64,000 nt of DNA from Rhizobium sp. WYJ-E13 (GCF_018987265.1 NZ_CP076854.1:186001-250000), one strand, 5' to 3'. Shown: positions 15,616 through 25,008, numbered from the stretch's first letter. Made by a program: numbers and translations. Notes: generated from the sequence alone by a model not told the origin.

Positions 15616-17370
15616 TCACCGATCCAGAATTGTTGTCAACACGCGGCGCAATTCGGCTGCGGGGTCAGCCGCCAGCCCCTCGGAGCGCCATGCAACGTGG
15701 TGGTCCGGGCGCACCAGGATGGCCCCTGCATCGCCCACTTCGCTGGCACGTGCCCAGTCGCCGTAATGATCCTGCCATGTCTGCCGTGGCCCGATGACAT
15801 GGGTTGCGAGCGGAAGGCCGAGTTCCGCCGACAAGGTCTCGACCGCATCGACCCAGGCCCGGCCGCCGATACCGGTCAGTAGGGTGAACTTGCCGTGACC
15901 GCAGAGGTCGAGCGTGGAGGTCTTCCGGTTGCCCTTGCCGAACAGCCAGGCATGCGGCAGGCGTGCGCCGGGCCAAGTCGTCTGCTCGAAATGCAGGTCC
16001 GGGTCTTTTGTGAATGCGGGCTCAGGCTGCGCATCGGCCGCAACCGCCGAGGATTTATAACGGTGGTTCATCTCCACGCCATGGGCGTCGAATTCATAGA
16101 CCTTGAAGGCGATCGCCTCGCGCAGCGCCGCACGCTGGCTCTCGGCGGCCGGACTGTCGTCGCAGCGGCGATCCATGTTTTCCTGCATCTTTACCGGGTC
16201 GATGGAATCGAGCAGGCCAAGTGCTCCGAAGATCGGGCCGAATTCCTCGATCGACTGGTTGGCACGGGTGACGATCTGCTTGGCGATCGGCGCGCGTTCC
16301 TCGGTATAGGTTTCGAGCAGACCGGCGCCGGCCTGGCCCTTGATGACCATGGCGAGCTTCCAGGCGAGGTTGAAGCCGTCCTGGATCGAGGTGTTGGAGC
16401 CCAGCCCATTCGACGGCGGATGGCGATGGATCGCATCGCCCATGCAGAAGACCCGGCCCCTTTGTGTGCGGGTGGCGTAACAGTTGTTGACCGTCCAGGT
16501 CGAGACGGAGGTGACCTCGATGTCGATATCGGGATCGCCGATCAGGTCGCGGGCCACGCCTTCGGCAAAAGCTTTGTCGACCTCAGGCACGCCCTGGCTG
16601 ATGTCATAGCCCCAATTGATCAGCCACTCGTTCCATGGCCGGATCATGCGCACCAGGCCCATACCGATGCCGCCGACATTGGAGCCCGGCTGCAGCACCC
16701 AGTAGAGGACCGAGGGGCGGTGGGCGACGTAGCGGGTGAGGTCGGCCTTGAACAGGATGTTCATCGAACCGGCCACGCCCATCTTGCCCTCGAACGGCAG
16801 GCCGAGATGCTGCGCCACCAGCGAATTGCCGCCATCGGCACCGACCAGGTATTTCGAGCGGATGGCGAAATCCTTGCCGGTCAGGCGGTCCCGGCAGATC
16901 GTCGTCACGCCCTCGGTATCCTGCACATGGCTGACATATTCCGTGGACATCCGCGCCTGCGTCCCGCGCGCGCAGGCAGTCTTGAACAGTAGCGGCTCCA
17001 TGAAGGTTTGCGGCAGGTCATTCATCTCGGTGGGCGAGGAGAGTAGATGCTCGGCCTTGGACTTTGGGTGGGTGCCCCAGGTCTTGAGACGGCCGAGTTC
17101 CTCGCCGGCGAGCGAGGTGCAGAACACGTTCTCGCCCATGATTTCCTGCGGGCTGCAATGGAGATAGGCTTCCGCTTCGACCTCCTGGCCCAGGTCGCGC
17201 AGTACTTCCATCGTGCGCTGGTTGGTGATGTGGGCGCGCGGTGTGTTGGCGAGCCAGCGATAACGGTTGATCGCCATGTTCTCGATGCCGTAGGTGGCGA
17301 GCAGGGCCGCAGTCGCCGAGCCCGCCGGGCCGGTTCCAATGATCAGGACGTCGGTTTCGATATCGGCCAT
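15616..17370 (-). CDS. FAD-dependent phenol/resorcinol-type monooxygenase
   Basis: A 584-residue class A flavin hydroxylase. The FAD-binding fold starts DVLIIGTGPAGSATAALLATYG, the DG motif is YLVGADGGNSLVA and the GD motif is VFCMGDAIHRHPPSNGLGSN. The C-terminal thioredoxin-like domain is present (DLCGHGKFTLLTGIGGRAW). Overall it looks like the TfdB/phenol 2-monooxygenase group. It ortho-hydroxylates phenols with NAD(P)H. Placed before a hydroxyquinol-type dioxygenase, the likely reaction is resorcinol or a dihydroxy-aromatic to hydroxyquinol. The ATG at 17370 overlaps the stop of the upstream permease gene. Confidence 0.9.
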   Translation of the reverse strand: MADIETDVLIIGTGPAGSATAALLATYGIENMAINRYRWLANTPRAHITNQRTMEVLRDLGQEVEAEAYLHCSPQEIMGENVFCTSLAGEELGRLKTWGTHPKSKAEHLLSSPTEMNDLPQTFMEPLLFKTACARGTQARMSTEYVSHVQDTEGVTTICRDRLTGKDFAIRSKYLVGADGGNSLVAQHLGLPFEGKMGVAGSMNILFKADLTRYVAHRPSVLYWVLQPGSNVGGIGMGLVRMIRPWNEWLINWGYDISQGVPEVDKAFAEGVARDLIGDPDIDIEVTSVSTWTVNNCYATRTQRGRVFCMGDAIHRHPPSNGLGSNTSIQDGFNLAWKLAMVIKGQAGAGLLETYTEERAPIAKQIVTRANQSIEEFGPIFGALGLLDSIDPVKMQENMDRRCDDSPAAESQRAALREAIAFKVYEFDAHGVEMNHRYKSSAVAADAQPEPAFTKDPDLHFEQTTWPGARLPHAWLFGKGNRKTSTLDLCGHGKFTLLTGIGGRAWVDAVETLSAELGLPLATHVIGPRQTWQDHYGDWARASEVGDAGAILVRPDHHVAWRSEGLAADPAAELRRVLTTILDR

Positions 17371-18452
17371 CAATCACTCCCTTTGATGTCTTTGGTTTTG
17401 GGCTGGCCCGCCAGGATGCGGCGGACGGGAAAGAGCTGGATTCCGGTGCGGTCGGCGAACAGGCCCCAGAGGCCGCGCGGCGCAAACAGCATGATCAGGA
17501 TGCCGATCAGACCGAGAATCAGGAGGTACCAGGAACCGTAGTCGGCCAGCAGGCTCTGCAGGATGTAGAACACGATCACCCCGATAATCGGCCCCTCGAT
17601 CGTACCGATACCGCCGATGACCGCGATGAAGATCACATAGGCCGTCCAGTCCGGAACGGAGAAGGCCGCATCCGGCGAGATGCGCGCCTTCTGCACATAG
17701 ATCAGCGCGCCGGTGAGGCCTGTCGCCAGCGCCGCGACGAGATAGACGAAGGATTTTGTCCAGAGCGGATCGACGCCGACCGAGCGCGCGGCCTCGCGGT
17801 TGTCGCGCACTGCGGCGAGTCCCAGGCCCTGCTTCGAGCGCAGCAGCTTGTAGATCGAACCGATCGTCACGACGGCCAAAAGCAGCGCCAGCCAGTAGCA
17901 GACGATATCGGTGGCCTGCGGGCCGCGTACGCCGAGCAGGTCCGCGACGAAGCGCACGCCGAACATCTCGCGGGTCGCGCCTGACGGCAGCGAGGTGCCG
18001 GTTCCGCCACCCAGCGTCTTCCACTGCGCGAGCGACAGTCGCACGATCTCGGCGATGACCCAGGTGCCGATGGCGAAATAGGCGCCCTGCAGGCGGAAGA
18101 CGAAGAAGGCCGTGGGCACAGACAGCGCCAGCGCTGCCAGCCCGCCGAGCATGATGGCTGCCATCGGATCCATTCTGAGCAGGCTGACGCCTGCAAACAT
18201 CGCATAGGCGCCGAAACCGACAAAGGCCTGCTGGCCGACGGAGACCAGGCCCGCATAGCCGGCGAGCAGGTTCCAGCACTGTGCCAGCACCAGCATGGTC
18301 AGGATGAAGAACAGATCCTGGACCACCGAGCGCGAGACGAAGAGCGGTGCTGCGACGGCGAGCGCCACAAGGGCGAGGATCACCAGCATGGATGCGGAGG
18401 AACCGCGCGTGTGGGCCGAGACGGTCCAGGAGGAGGAAAGGTGATCGCTCAT
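17370..18452 (-). CDS. Branched-chain-type ABC permease A2 (LivM family)
   Basis: A 360-residue permease with about nine or ten hydrophobic segments. LivM-type signatures are GYAGLVSVGQQAFVGFGAYA and YFAIGTWVIAEIVRL, then DNREAARSVGVDPLWTKSFVY and a late IGGIGTIEGPIIG. The roughly 30 N-terminal residues before the first helix are polar. It lies two bases after the LivH partner and overlaps the monooxygenase start, so uptake and hydroxylation are coupled. Liv-type systems in aromatic loci often carry aromatic acids rather than amino acids. Confidence 0.92.
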   Translation of the reverse strand: MSDHLSSSWTVSAHTRGSSASMLVILALVALAVAAPLFVSRSVVQDLFFILTMLVLAQCWNLLAGYAGLVSVGQQAFVGFGAYAMFAGVSLLRMDPMAAIMLGGLAALALSVPTAFFVFRLQGAYFAIGTWVIAEIVRLSLAQWKTLGGGTGTSLPSGATREMFGVRFVADLLGVRGPQATDIVCYWLALLLAVVTIGSIYKLLRSKQGLGLAAVRDNREAARSVGVDPLWTKSFVYLVAALATGLTGALIYVQKARISPDAAFSVPDWTAYVIFIAVIGGIGTIEGPIIGVIVFYILQSLLADYGSWYLLILGLIGILIMLFAPRGLWGLFADRTGIQLFPVRRILAGQPKTKDIKGSD

Positions 18453-18453
18453 A

Positions 18454-19317
18454 TCAATCCACCGCCCGTGGGAAAAGGCCGCGCGGCCTGACGACCAGCA
18501 CCAGCAGGAAAGCGATATGGCCCGCCAGGATCTGCCATTCCGGATTGATCGCGGCGCCCACGGTCTGTGCCACGCCGATGATGATGCCGCCGGCCAGCGT
18601 CCCCCAGAAGGAGCCGAGCCCGCCGAGGATCACGGCCTCGAAGGCATAGATCAGCCGTGCAGGTCCCATGGTCGGATCGAAATTGGCGCGTGTACCGAGA
18701 TAGAGTGCCGCGATCGTCACCACCATCATGGCAAGCCCGGTGGCGGTGGCGAATATGCGCTCGGCGCGGATGCCCATCAGGCCCGCCGTCGCACTGTCGT
18801 CCGATGTGGCGCGGAAGGCCCGGCCGAGCGAAGTGCGGTAGAAGACGAGGTTGAGCGCGATGATGACGCCCACCGCGGACAAAAAGGTGAGGAGCGGCAT
18901 GGTGCCGATGCTGACGGGACCGATCTTGAGCGAGGCCGTTTCCAGTGTGCCCGCCGAAATCCTGCGGCTGTCGGCCGAAAAGCCCTCGAGCAGGCCGTTC
19001 TGGATCACGACCGAAAGGCCGAAGGTCACGAGCAGGGGAGGTAGTATATCGTTGCCGAGTGTCCGGTTGAGCACGAGGAATTGCAGTGCCCAGCCGAGAG
19101 CGAACATCACGGGCAGCGCGACCGCGGCAGCGATGAAGGGATTGAGGCCGAGTGCCGAAACCAGCAGCAGGATCAGGAAGGCGGCGAGCACGATCAGATC
19201 GCCATGGGCGAGATTGACGAGCCGCATAATGCCGAAGACGAGGCTGAGCCCGGCCGCGAAAAGTGCGTAAAGGCCGCCGAGCAAAATGCCCTGAATGATC
19301 GTATCGAGCCAGTTCAT
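18454..19317 (-). CDS. Branched-chain-type ABC permease A1 (LivH family)
   Basis: A 287-residue inner-membrane permease. The start QGILLGGLYALFAAGLSLVF and GIMRLVNLAHGDLIVLAAFL are diagnostic of LivH. GRAFRATSDDSATAGLMGIR is the EAA-like cytoplasmic loop, and AFEAVILGGLGSFWGTLAGG is near the end. The start codon overlaps the stop of the ATPase gene by 4 bases. It pairs with the LivM-type protein to form the channel of transporter A. Confidence 0.92.
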   Translation of the reverse strand: MNWLDTIIQGILLGGLYALFAAGLSLVFGIMRLVNLAHGDLIVLAAFLILLLVSALGLNPFIAAAVALPVMFALGWALQFLVLNRTLGNDILPPLLVTFGLSVVIQNGLLEGFSADSRRISAGTLETASLKIGPVSIGTMPLLTFLSAVGVIIALNLVFYRTSLGRAFRATSDDSATAGLMGIRAERIFATATGLAMMVVTIAALYLGTRANFDPTMGPARLIYAFEAVILGGLGSFWGTLAGGIIIGVAQTVGAAINPEWQILAGHIAFLLVLVVRPRGLFPRAVD

Positions 19318-20024
19318 CGCGCATGCGCTCCGAAATAGGCGGCATGGATATTCTCGCGGCTCAGCGTTTCCGGCGTGCCCGTCAGCGTCACCCGTCCCTC
19401 CATCATGCAGTAGACCCGGTCGGCCACTTTCAGCGCCTGGCGGATATCCTGTTCGATGATGACAATCGAAGCGCCCGTCGCGCGGATTTTCGGGAAGGCC
19501 GCGTAGATGTCCCTGACCACCACGGGCGCGAGACCGAGGCTCACCTCGTCGCAGAGCAGCACGCGCGGATTGGACATCAGTGCGCGGCCGATCGCGACCA
19601 TCTGCTGCTGTCCGCCCGAGAGTGTGGTGCCGGGATGGTGGCGCCGCTCCTTCAGTACGGGAAAGAGATCGTAGATGGTGTCGAGCGACCAGGCACCGTT
19701 GCCGACCCGGCCATATTTGCCGATCAGCAGATTCTCCTCGACGGAAAGGGAAGGAAAGAGCCGACGGCCTTCCGGCACCATGGCGATGCCGAGTTGCAGG
19801 ACATCCGGAGCGGCCAGGGCGCCGATGTCCCGGGCATCGAACCGGATATGCGCGGGGACATTGCGGATCAGGCCGGAGATCGATCGCAGGAGGGTCGACT
19901 TGCCGGCGCCGTTGGCGCCGATCACGGCGATCGTCTCACCTTCATTCAAGGTGATATCGACGCCGAACAACGCCTGGAAATCGCCATAGAAGGCCGTCAG
20001 GCCATGGGTCTCGAGCAGCGCCAT
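19314..20024 (-). CDS. Branched-chain-type ABC ATP-binding protein A2 (LivF family)
   Basis: A 236-residue ATPase. Walker A is [10 protein letters not shown], the LivF-type segment is [17 protein letters not shown], the signature is [15 protein letters not shown], Walker B is VLLCDEVSLGLAP and the switch His is replaced by the usual Gln-Asp loop IIEQDI. It starts at the last base of the LivG partner's stop codon (1-base overlap). Highly similar in architecture to the transporter B copy at 30639-31370. Confidence 0.93.
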   Translation of the reverse strand: MALLETHGLTAFYGDFQALFGVDITLNEGETIAVIGANGAGKSTLLRSISGLIRNVPAHIRFDARDIGALAAPDVLQLGIAMVPEGRRLFPSLSVEENLLIGKYGRVGNGAWSLDTIYDLFPVLKERRHHPGTTLSGGQQQMVAIGRALMSNPRVLLCDEVSLGLAPVVVRDIYAAFPKIRATGASIVIIEQDIRQALKVADRVYCMMEGRVTLTGTPETLSRENIHAAYFGAHAR

Positions 20025-20743
20025 CAGACATCGATCCCGAGATAGATTTCACGCACCTCCTTGGAGGCCATGATCGTGTCGGGATCACCGTCACCGATTA
20101 CCCGGCCGAAATGCAAAACGACGAGCCGGCTGACGACCGAATTGAGGGCATGCAGCACGTGCTCGACCCAGATGATGGAAACGCCGCGCCGATGGATGGC
20201 GCGGATCGTTTCCACTAGTTCCTGGCATTCTGCCTCCGTCAATCCACCGGCAATTTCGTCGAGCAGAAGGATCTTCGGATCGGTCGCGAGCGCGCGGGCG
20301 AGCTCCAGGCGCTTGCGCTGCAGGAGCCCCAGGCTTCCGGCGAGCTGGTTCGCCTTAAGATAAAGCCCTGTCTCGACGAGAATATCGGCGCAGCGGTCGC
20401 CGACCTCTCGCTCGCTCTTGCGCGACCCGAAGGCACCGGCGACCAGCAGGTTTTCGAACACCGTCAGCTTTTCGAAGGGCTGCGGGATCTGGAACGTCCG
20501 GCCGATACCGGCGAGGCAGCGCGCCATCGGCGGCTGTCGCGTCACGTCCCTGCCGTCGAACTGGATGGTCCCGGCATCGACGCGGATGTTGCCGGTGATG
20601 AGGTTGAACAGCGTCGACTTGCCGGCGCCGTTCGGCCCGATCACGCCGAGCGCCTCGCCCGTTTCCAGTGCAAAGGAAATCTGGTCGGCGACCTTCAGGG
20701 CGCCGAAGCTTTTAAAGACACGGTCGAGGGCGAGTATGGGCAT
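20024..20743 (-). CDS. Branched-chain-type ABC ATP-binding protein A1 (LivG family)
   Basis: A 239-residue ATPase with Walker A IGPNGAGKST, the LivG-type IGRTFQIPQPFEKLTVFEN, a degenerate signature [18 protein letters not shown], Walker [15 protein letters not shown] and WVEHVLHAL with the switch His. The signature SLGLLQRKRLE in place of LSGGQ-type is odd but shared by the second system's copy ([11 protein letters not shown]), so it is a feature of this subfamily. It starts 3 bases after the binding-protein stop. Confidence 0.92.
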   Translation of the reverse strand: MPILALDRVFKSFGALKVADQISFALETGEALGVIGPNGAGKSTLFNLITGNIRVDAGTIQFDGRDVTRQPPMARCLAGIGRTFQIPQPFEKLTVFENLLVAGAFGSRKSEREVGDRCADILVETGLYLKANQLAGSLGLLQRKRLELARALATDPKILLLDEIAGGLTEAECQELVETIRAIHRRGVSIIWVEHVLHALNSVVSRLVVLHFGRVIGDGDPDTIMASKEVREIYLGIDV

Positions 20744-20746
20744 GGC

Positions 20747-22024
20747 TCAGCCGATCGCTTCCATCCTGCCGCCGGTCGGAATGTTCGGCGCGGTCTGGTT
20801 GTCGACGATGACGAGGTCGTAGCCGCCGCCGTCCTTGAGACGCCACTGACCGCCGACCAGCGGCGTCTTGGCGATGTTCCTGGCGGCAAAGGGCGGCACA
20901 TTGGCGCCGTCCCAGGCCACCTTGCCGACGATCGTCTCGATGTTCGAGGCGGCGATGGCGGCGATGACCGCTTTGCTGTCGGTCGGGTCGGCACGTTTCA
21001 TGACGTCGAGGCCGACCTCGAACAGCGCATGAACGAAGCCTATGGGCTGGGTCCAGGGCCGGCCGGTAACCGCGGTGAAACCTTCAGCGAGTTCACGGGC
21101 GCTCTGGCCGGTCAGCGACGACTTGAAAGGATGGCTCGCCGACCACCAGACTTCGCAGGAAAGGTTGTGTCCGGTCTTGCCGAGCGCCTCGACCGCCTGT
21201 GGGAACAGGATCGCCTTGCCGATGGAAGCGACCTTGGGCTTGAAACCCTGCTGCTGCGCCTGATTCCAGAAAGTGGTGAAATCCGGCGGGATCATCACGC
21301 CGGTGATGAGGTCGCTGCCGTCGGACTTGAAAGCGTTGATCTGTGCGGAAAAATCGTCGGTCAGGTTCTGGTATCGGCCCGGATCCTTGAGTGTATAACC
21401 GAGCTTCTCCAGAACCGGCGGAAAGCCTACAGTCTTGTCGCCCCAGGCATTGCCGTCACCGTCATTGGGAAACAGGCCGCCAACCTTCTTGTTGGTCTCG
21501 AGTTGGCCCCACATGTTGGTATAGACCGCGATGACGTCTTCCAGTCCCCAGAAGAAGTGGAAGGCGCTGTTGAACGGCTTCCAGGATACGGGATCGGCGG
21601 GATTTGCCTGCTGGCCGATGAACCAGGGCTGCCAGGGGGCTGCCGTCGAAATGCAGGGCACCTCCTCCGCCTCGCAGACCGTGGCCACAGGATTGGTCGT
21701 CTCCGGCGTCGATGCCACGAGGACGAGATTGACCTCGTCGCTGACGATCAGCTCCTTGGCGACTTCGGCGGCGCGGTTCGGATTGGACTGACTGTCCTTC
21801 ACCACGACTTCGTAATTCAGGCCGGCCGCCTTGGTGGCGGCCATGAAACCGTCGATGATGAACTTGTCGGCCTCGGCGAACGCGGCCAGCGGACCGGTCT
21901 GGGGGCTGACATAGCCGAATTTGATCGGAGTGCCCTTGGCGATCGCCGGCATGGCGAGGCCGGATGTTGCCGCCAAGGCTCCCGTGGCGGCTGCGGATTT
22001 CAGCAATTCACGTCTCGTAATCAT
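20747..22024 (-). CDS. Branched-chain-type ABC substrate-binding protein A
   Basis: A 425-residue periplasmic binding protein. It begins with a twin-arginine-like signal (MITRRELLKSAAATGALA, cleavage near AIAKG), then IKFGYVSPQTGPLAAFAEAD, VVVKDSQSNPNRAAEVAKEL and VLVASTPETTNPVATVCEAE. This long form is the ABC aromatic/amide-type group rather than LivJ proper. ATG 22024 has GGAGGAAGAAGG upstream. It starts 25 bases after the maleylacetate reductase stop. Its ligand is likely the aromatic substrate of the operon, by context. Confidence 0.92.
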   Translation of the reverse strand: MITRRELLKSAAATGALAATSGLAMPAIAKGTPIKFGYVSPQTGPLAAFAEADKFIIDGFMAATKAAGLNYEVVVKDSQSNPNRAAEVAKELIVSDEVNLVLVASTPETTNPVATVCEAEEVPCISTAAPWQPWFIGQQANPADPVSWKPFNSAFHFFWGLEDVIAVYTNMWGQLETNKKVGGLFPNDGDGNAWGDKTVGFPPVLEKLGYTLKDPGRYQNLTDDFSAQINAFKSDGSDLITGVMIPPDFTTFWNQAQQQGFKPKVASIGKAILFPQAVEALGKTGHNLSCEVWWSASHPFKSSLTGQSARELAEGFTAVTGRPWTQPIGFVHALFEVGLDVMKRADPTDSKAVIAAIAASNIETIVGKVAWDGANVPPFAARNIAKTPLVGGQWRLKDGGGYDLVIVDNQTAPNIPTGGRMEAIG

Positions 22025-22048
22025 ATGCCTTCTTCCTCCCAAAAGAAT

Positions 22049-23113
22049 TCAATATGGCGGTCGTGTTCCCTTCCAGGCGTCCTGCAACAAGGCGCGGATC
22101 GATGTGCGGTCGATCGGTCGCGGATTGGAATAGGGGTTCTTGGTCGCGATGTCGGCCGCCCGGTCGAGATCGGTCTCAGTGAGGCCGAAATCCCTGAGCG
22201 CCATCGGCGCGCTGATCGATTTCGCGAAGTCGTAAAGGGCCTGCCCGGGTGTCGTGCCACCGAAAATGTCGCAGATCGGCGTCATCAGGTCCGGCACGGC
22301 CGACGCATTGAAACCGATTGTATGCGGCAGCATGATGGAGTGGGTCTCGGCATGCGGCGTGTCGAAGCTGCCTCCCAGAGTATGGCAGATCTTGTGATGC
22401 AGCGACATCGAGATCTGGCCGAGCACGGTGCCGCAGAGCCATGCGCCGTAGAGCGCCTTTCCGCGAGCGGCACCGTCGCGCGGATTGCCGATAAGGATGG
22501 GCAACGCGTCTCTGAGCGCGCGAATGCCATCGATGCTCATCATCGTCGTGATGGGATTGCGATCGGGCGCATAGAGCCCTTCGGCAGCATGGGCAATCGC
22601 ATTCAGGCCGCTGGTGACGCTCATGCCGACCGGCAGGCCGAGCGTGAGTTGCGGATCATAGATCACGACTTCCGGTGTGACCTTCGGGCTGCGCAGCGTG
22701 GTTTTGGCGCCGTTTTCCGTCTGGCCGAGGATCGGCGTGACTTCAGAGCCGGCATAGGTCGTGGGCACGACGATCTGTTGGATATCGGTGCGATAGGCCA
22801 TGGCCTTTCCGAGTCCGGTCGTCGAGCCGCCGCCGAGGGAGATGACGCAATCCGCGCCGAGCTCGGCCGCGCGCGCGACGGCGCGCTCCGTCACGTCGAC
22901 CGGGGTATGCATGGTCGCTTCGGTGAAGGTGCCGACCGACAGCGTTCCGAGCCGTTTCGACATGGCTTGCGCATCGGATGCCTGGTGCGGCGTCGACAGC
23001 ACGAGCGCGCGGCGGCAGTCCAGGGCCTCGACCCATTTGCCGACATCGGCACTCGTTCCACTGCCGAAGACGATGCGCGCCGCACTGCCCTGATAGGTGA
23101 AGGATAGCGTCAT
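22049..23113 (-). CDS. Maleylacetate reductase
   Basis: A 354-residue group III iron-containing alcohol dehydrogenase-like enzyme. It reduces maleylacetate to 3-oxoadipate with NAD(P)H. Hallmarks are CVISLGGGSTTGLGKAMAYR, VVPTTYAGSEVTPILGQTEN, SGLNAIAHAAEGLYA, HHKICHTLGGSFDTPHAETH and a C-terminal NPYSNPRPI. The His-rich HHKICH region lacks the full metal site of true Fe-ADHs, as expected for this group. The start overlaps the dioxygenase stop by 4 bases. That order, hydroxyquinol dioxygenase then reductase, is the standard hydroxyquinol lower pathway. Confidence 0.95.
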   Translation of the reverse strand: MTLSFTYQGSAARIVFGSGTSADVGKWVEALDCRRALVLSTPHQASDAQAMSKRLGTLSVGTFTEATMHTPVDVTERAVARAAELGADCVISLGGGSTTGLGKAMAYRTDIQQIVVPTTYAGSEVTPILGQTENGAKTTLRSPKVTPEVVIYDPQLTLGLPVGMSVTSGLNAIAHAAEGLYAPDRNPITTMMSIDGIRALRDALPILIGNPRDGAARGKALYGAWLCGTVLGQISMSLHHKICHTLGGSFDTPHAETHSIMLPHTIGFNASAVPDLMTPICDIFGGTTPGQALYDFAKSISAPMALRDFGLTETDLDRAADIATKNPYSNPRPIDRTSIRALLQDAWKGTRPPY

Positions 23114-23970
23114 GTCGTGCCTCGCCCCTTCTTCGCCCTGACCATGGTGAAGGTGAAGTCGAGCGTCGAGGCATCCCCCTTGCCGGTTGGCTTGAATTCG
23201 CCGATCAACTCGTCCTTCACGCCGAACAAGGCGTCCCGGCCAAGATGCGGATCACTGCCGTCATAAACATGCGTGCTGATCGTCTCGAAGCCATCGGCCT
23301 TGATCAGGAAGTGGAGGTGGGCGGGACGGCGCATGGGAAAGCCCAGCCTGCCCAGCAACTGACCGACCGGGCCATCGCTCGGCACGGCATAGCCGCCCGG
23401 GCGAACGGTCTTGTAGCGGAAGCAACCCTGGTCGTCGGTCGTGAAGATGCCGCGCAGGTTGAATTCCGGCTGCTGGTCCGGCTGCTGGTTCTCATAGAAG
23501 CCTTCGCTATTGGCCTGCCAGGTCTCGACCGTGGCGCCGGCGATCGGCTTGCCGTCGAGATCCTGCACACGGCCGTTGACGGCAAGCGTCGGGCCGACGC
23601 CGTCGAGGGAAATATTGGCATTGAGCGCGAGCCGGGGCGCATCGGCCCGGTAGAAGGGGCCGCGCACGGTATTAGGTGTCGCGCCCTTTGGCCGATTCGT
23701 GTTGATTTCCTCAACGAGTGCGGTGACGCCGAGCAGATCGGAGAGCAACACCCATTCCTGCCGGCGGCCGTCGCTGGCATGGCCGACATCGGTCAGGAAT
23801 TCCATCGCCCGCCGCCAATCCGCTTGCGACGGACGCGTCTCCCGGATGAGCGTGTGCAGATGCTCTATGAAAGGAACCATGAAGGCTTGCAACGGGCCTT
23901 CGGCATGCCTGTCGAGCCGCTCGGCCACACGCTGCGCAGAGTTGCGCTCACTGAACGATATGTCTGGCAT
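23110..23970 (-). CDS. Hydroxyquinol 1,2-dioxygenase, third intradiol dioxygenase
   Basis: A 286-residue intradiol dioxygenase. Iron ligands are Tyr in NSEGFYENQ, Tyr in GGYAVPSDGPVG and two His in RPAHLHFLI. It directly precedes maleylacetate reductase with a 4-base overlap, which strongly favours hydroxyquinol as substrate. I placed the start at ATG 23970 (MPDISFS). An ATG at 23982 would put the GGGAGGAG site inside the gene. It is the first gene of the operon running to 14724 and diverges from LysR 2. Confidence 0.92.
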   Translation of the reverse strand: MPDISFSERNSAQRVAERLDRHAEGPLQAFMVPFIEHLHTLIRETRPSQADWRRAMEFLTDVGHASDGRRQEWVLLSDLLGVTALVEEINTNRPKGATPNTVRGPFYRADAPRLALNANISLDGVGPTLAVNGRVQDLDGKPIAGATVETWQANSEGFYENQQPDQQPEFNLRGIFTTDDQGCFRYKTVRPGGYAVPSDGPVGQLLGRLGFPMRRPAHLHFLIKADGFETISTHVYDGSDPHLGRDALFGVKDELIGEFKPTGKGDASTLDFTFTMVRAKKGRGTT

Positions 23971-23998
23971 GACTCCTCCCATGACGAGAACCTAACAG

Positions 23999-24030
23999 GC
24001 CGGAATAGAATGCTTGATAATTTTTCCGGC
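23999..24030. promoter_or_regulatory. Interrupted dyad GCCGGAA...TTCCGGC between dioxygenase and LysR 2
   Basis: Seven-base arms at 23999-24005 and 24024-24030 enclose 18 A/T-rich bases (including CTTGATAATTTTT) in the 80-bp divergent region. Such a dyad could be a LysR site or part of overlapping promoters. The region is too short for separate control elements, so a shared one is likely. Weak evidence. Confidence 0.35.
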
Positions 24031-24050
24031 GATTTATATTCGTTATTGTT

Positions 24051-25001
24051 ATGAAGATCGATGAAAGGCATCTCGCGCAGCTCGCTGCGGTCGTTCAGGC
24101 AGGGGGTGTGACCGAGGGTGCTGCTCTGCTCGGGCTCAGCCAGCCGGCTGTTTCGCGAACGCTTGCGATGTTGGAAAAGCGTCTGGGGGAGCCGCTTTTC
24201 CTCAAGGGGCGACGGCCGCTGCAACCGACGCCGCTCGGCCGGGCGCTGGCCGATCACGGCCAGGCCATATTGACCTCTGCCCGCAAGGCATCGACCCTTG
24301 TCGAAGGATTCCGCCATGGCCGCACCGGGCTGGTGCGCGTCGGCGGCACGCCCTTCTTCATGGATGCTCTGATTGCCGGCATGATCGCCGGCTTCCAGAA
24401 TTCCACTCCAGACGTTCGCGTCGAGCAAAGCTACGGCTATCTTTCCGAGTTGCGCGCGGCCATCGTCGCTGACCGCATCGATCTCGCCGTCTGCCCGATC
24501 GACATGCTCGAAGAAGGTTCGGGCCTGCATTTCCAGGAACTGCTGCCCGGCCGCAATGTCGTGGCCTGCCGCGTCACGCATCCGCTGCTGCTCAAGCGCA
24601 AGCTGATGGGTCCTGAACTGCTCGACTTTCCCTGGATCGCGCCGCCGCCCGGCAGTCCGTTGCTCGCCGATCTGCGCAGCCTGGTCCTGTCGCTCGGCGC
24701 CACCGAGACCAAGATCCGCTATGCCGGCGGATCGCTGACCAGCGCGATCAACTACATGAAGGAAAGCGACGCATTGACGATCCTGCCGCACAGCGTCGTC
24801 TTCGCCTATCGCAATGACAAGGCGATCACCGCGCTGCCGGTCAATATCCCCCACCCTGAACGGGCGCTGGGCCTGCTCAGGCGCTCGGGCGATCTCGGGG
24901 CACCGGCCATCGAGGCGTTTTCGGCCCATCTTCGCAAGAGTTTCCAGAATCTGAGGCATCTCATCAAGCGCCACGAACAGTCCGTGGTCTGGGGAATGTA
25001 A
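24051..25001 (+). CDS. LysR-family transcriptional regulator 2
   Basis: A 316-residue LysR protein. The HTH is HLAQLAAVVQAGGVTEGAAL, SQPAVSRTLAMLEKRLGEPL, and the effector domain shows VRVGGTPFFMDALIAGMIAG, DRIDLAVCPIDM and AGGSLTSAINYMKESDALTI. It aligns without gaps over most of its length with LysR 1 (13668-14660). It diverges from the hydroxyquinol operon and so probably activates it. Both regulators belong to a subgroup tied to aromatic degradation. Confidence 0.93.
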   Translation: MKIDERHLAQLAAVVQAGGVTEGAALLGLSQPAVSRTLAMLEKRLGEPLFLKGRRPLQPTPLGRALADHGQAILTSARKASTLVEGFRHGRTGLVRVGGTPFFMDALIAGMIAGFQNSTPDVRVEQSYGYLSELRAAIVADRIDLAVCPIDMLEEGSGLHFQELLPGRNVVACRVTHPLLLKRKLMGPELLDFPWIAPPPGSPLLADLRSLVLSLGATETKIRYAGGSLTSAINYMKESDALTILPHSVVFAYRNDKAITALPVNIPHPERALGLLRRSGDLGAPAIEAFSAHLRKSFQNLRHLIKRHEQSVVWGM

Positions 25002-25008
25002 CAGGGTA

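Noticed and set aside
21029..23107. 692-codon rightward open frame across the binding-protein and maleylacetate reductase genes
   Set aside because: It is the antisense shadow of two well-supported leftward genes, has no domain motifs and is charged and low in structure, as expected for GC-rich shadows.
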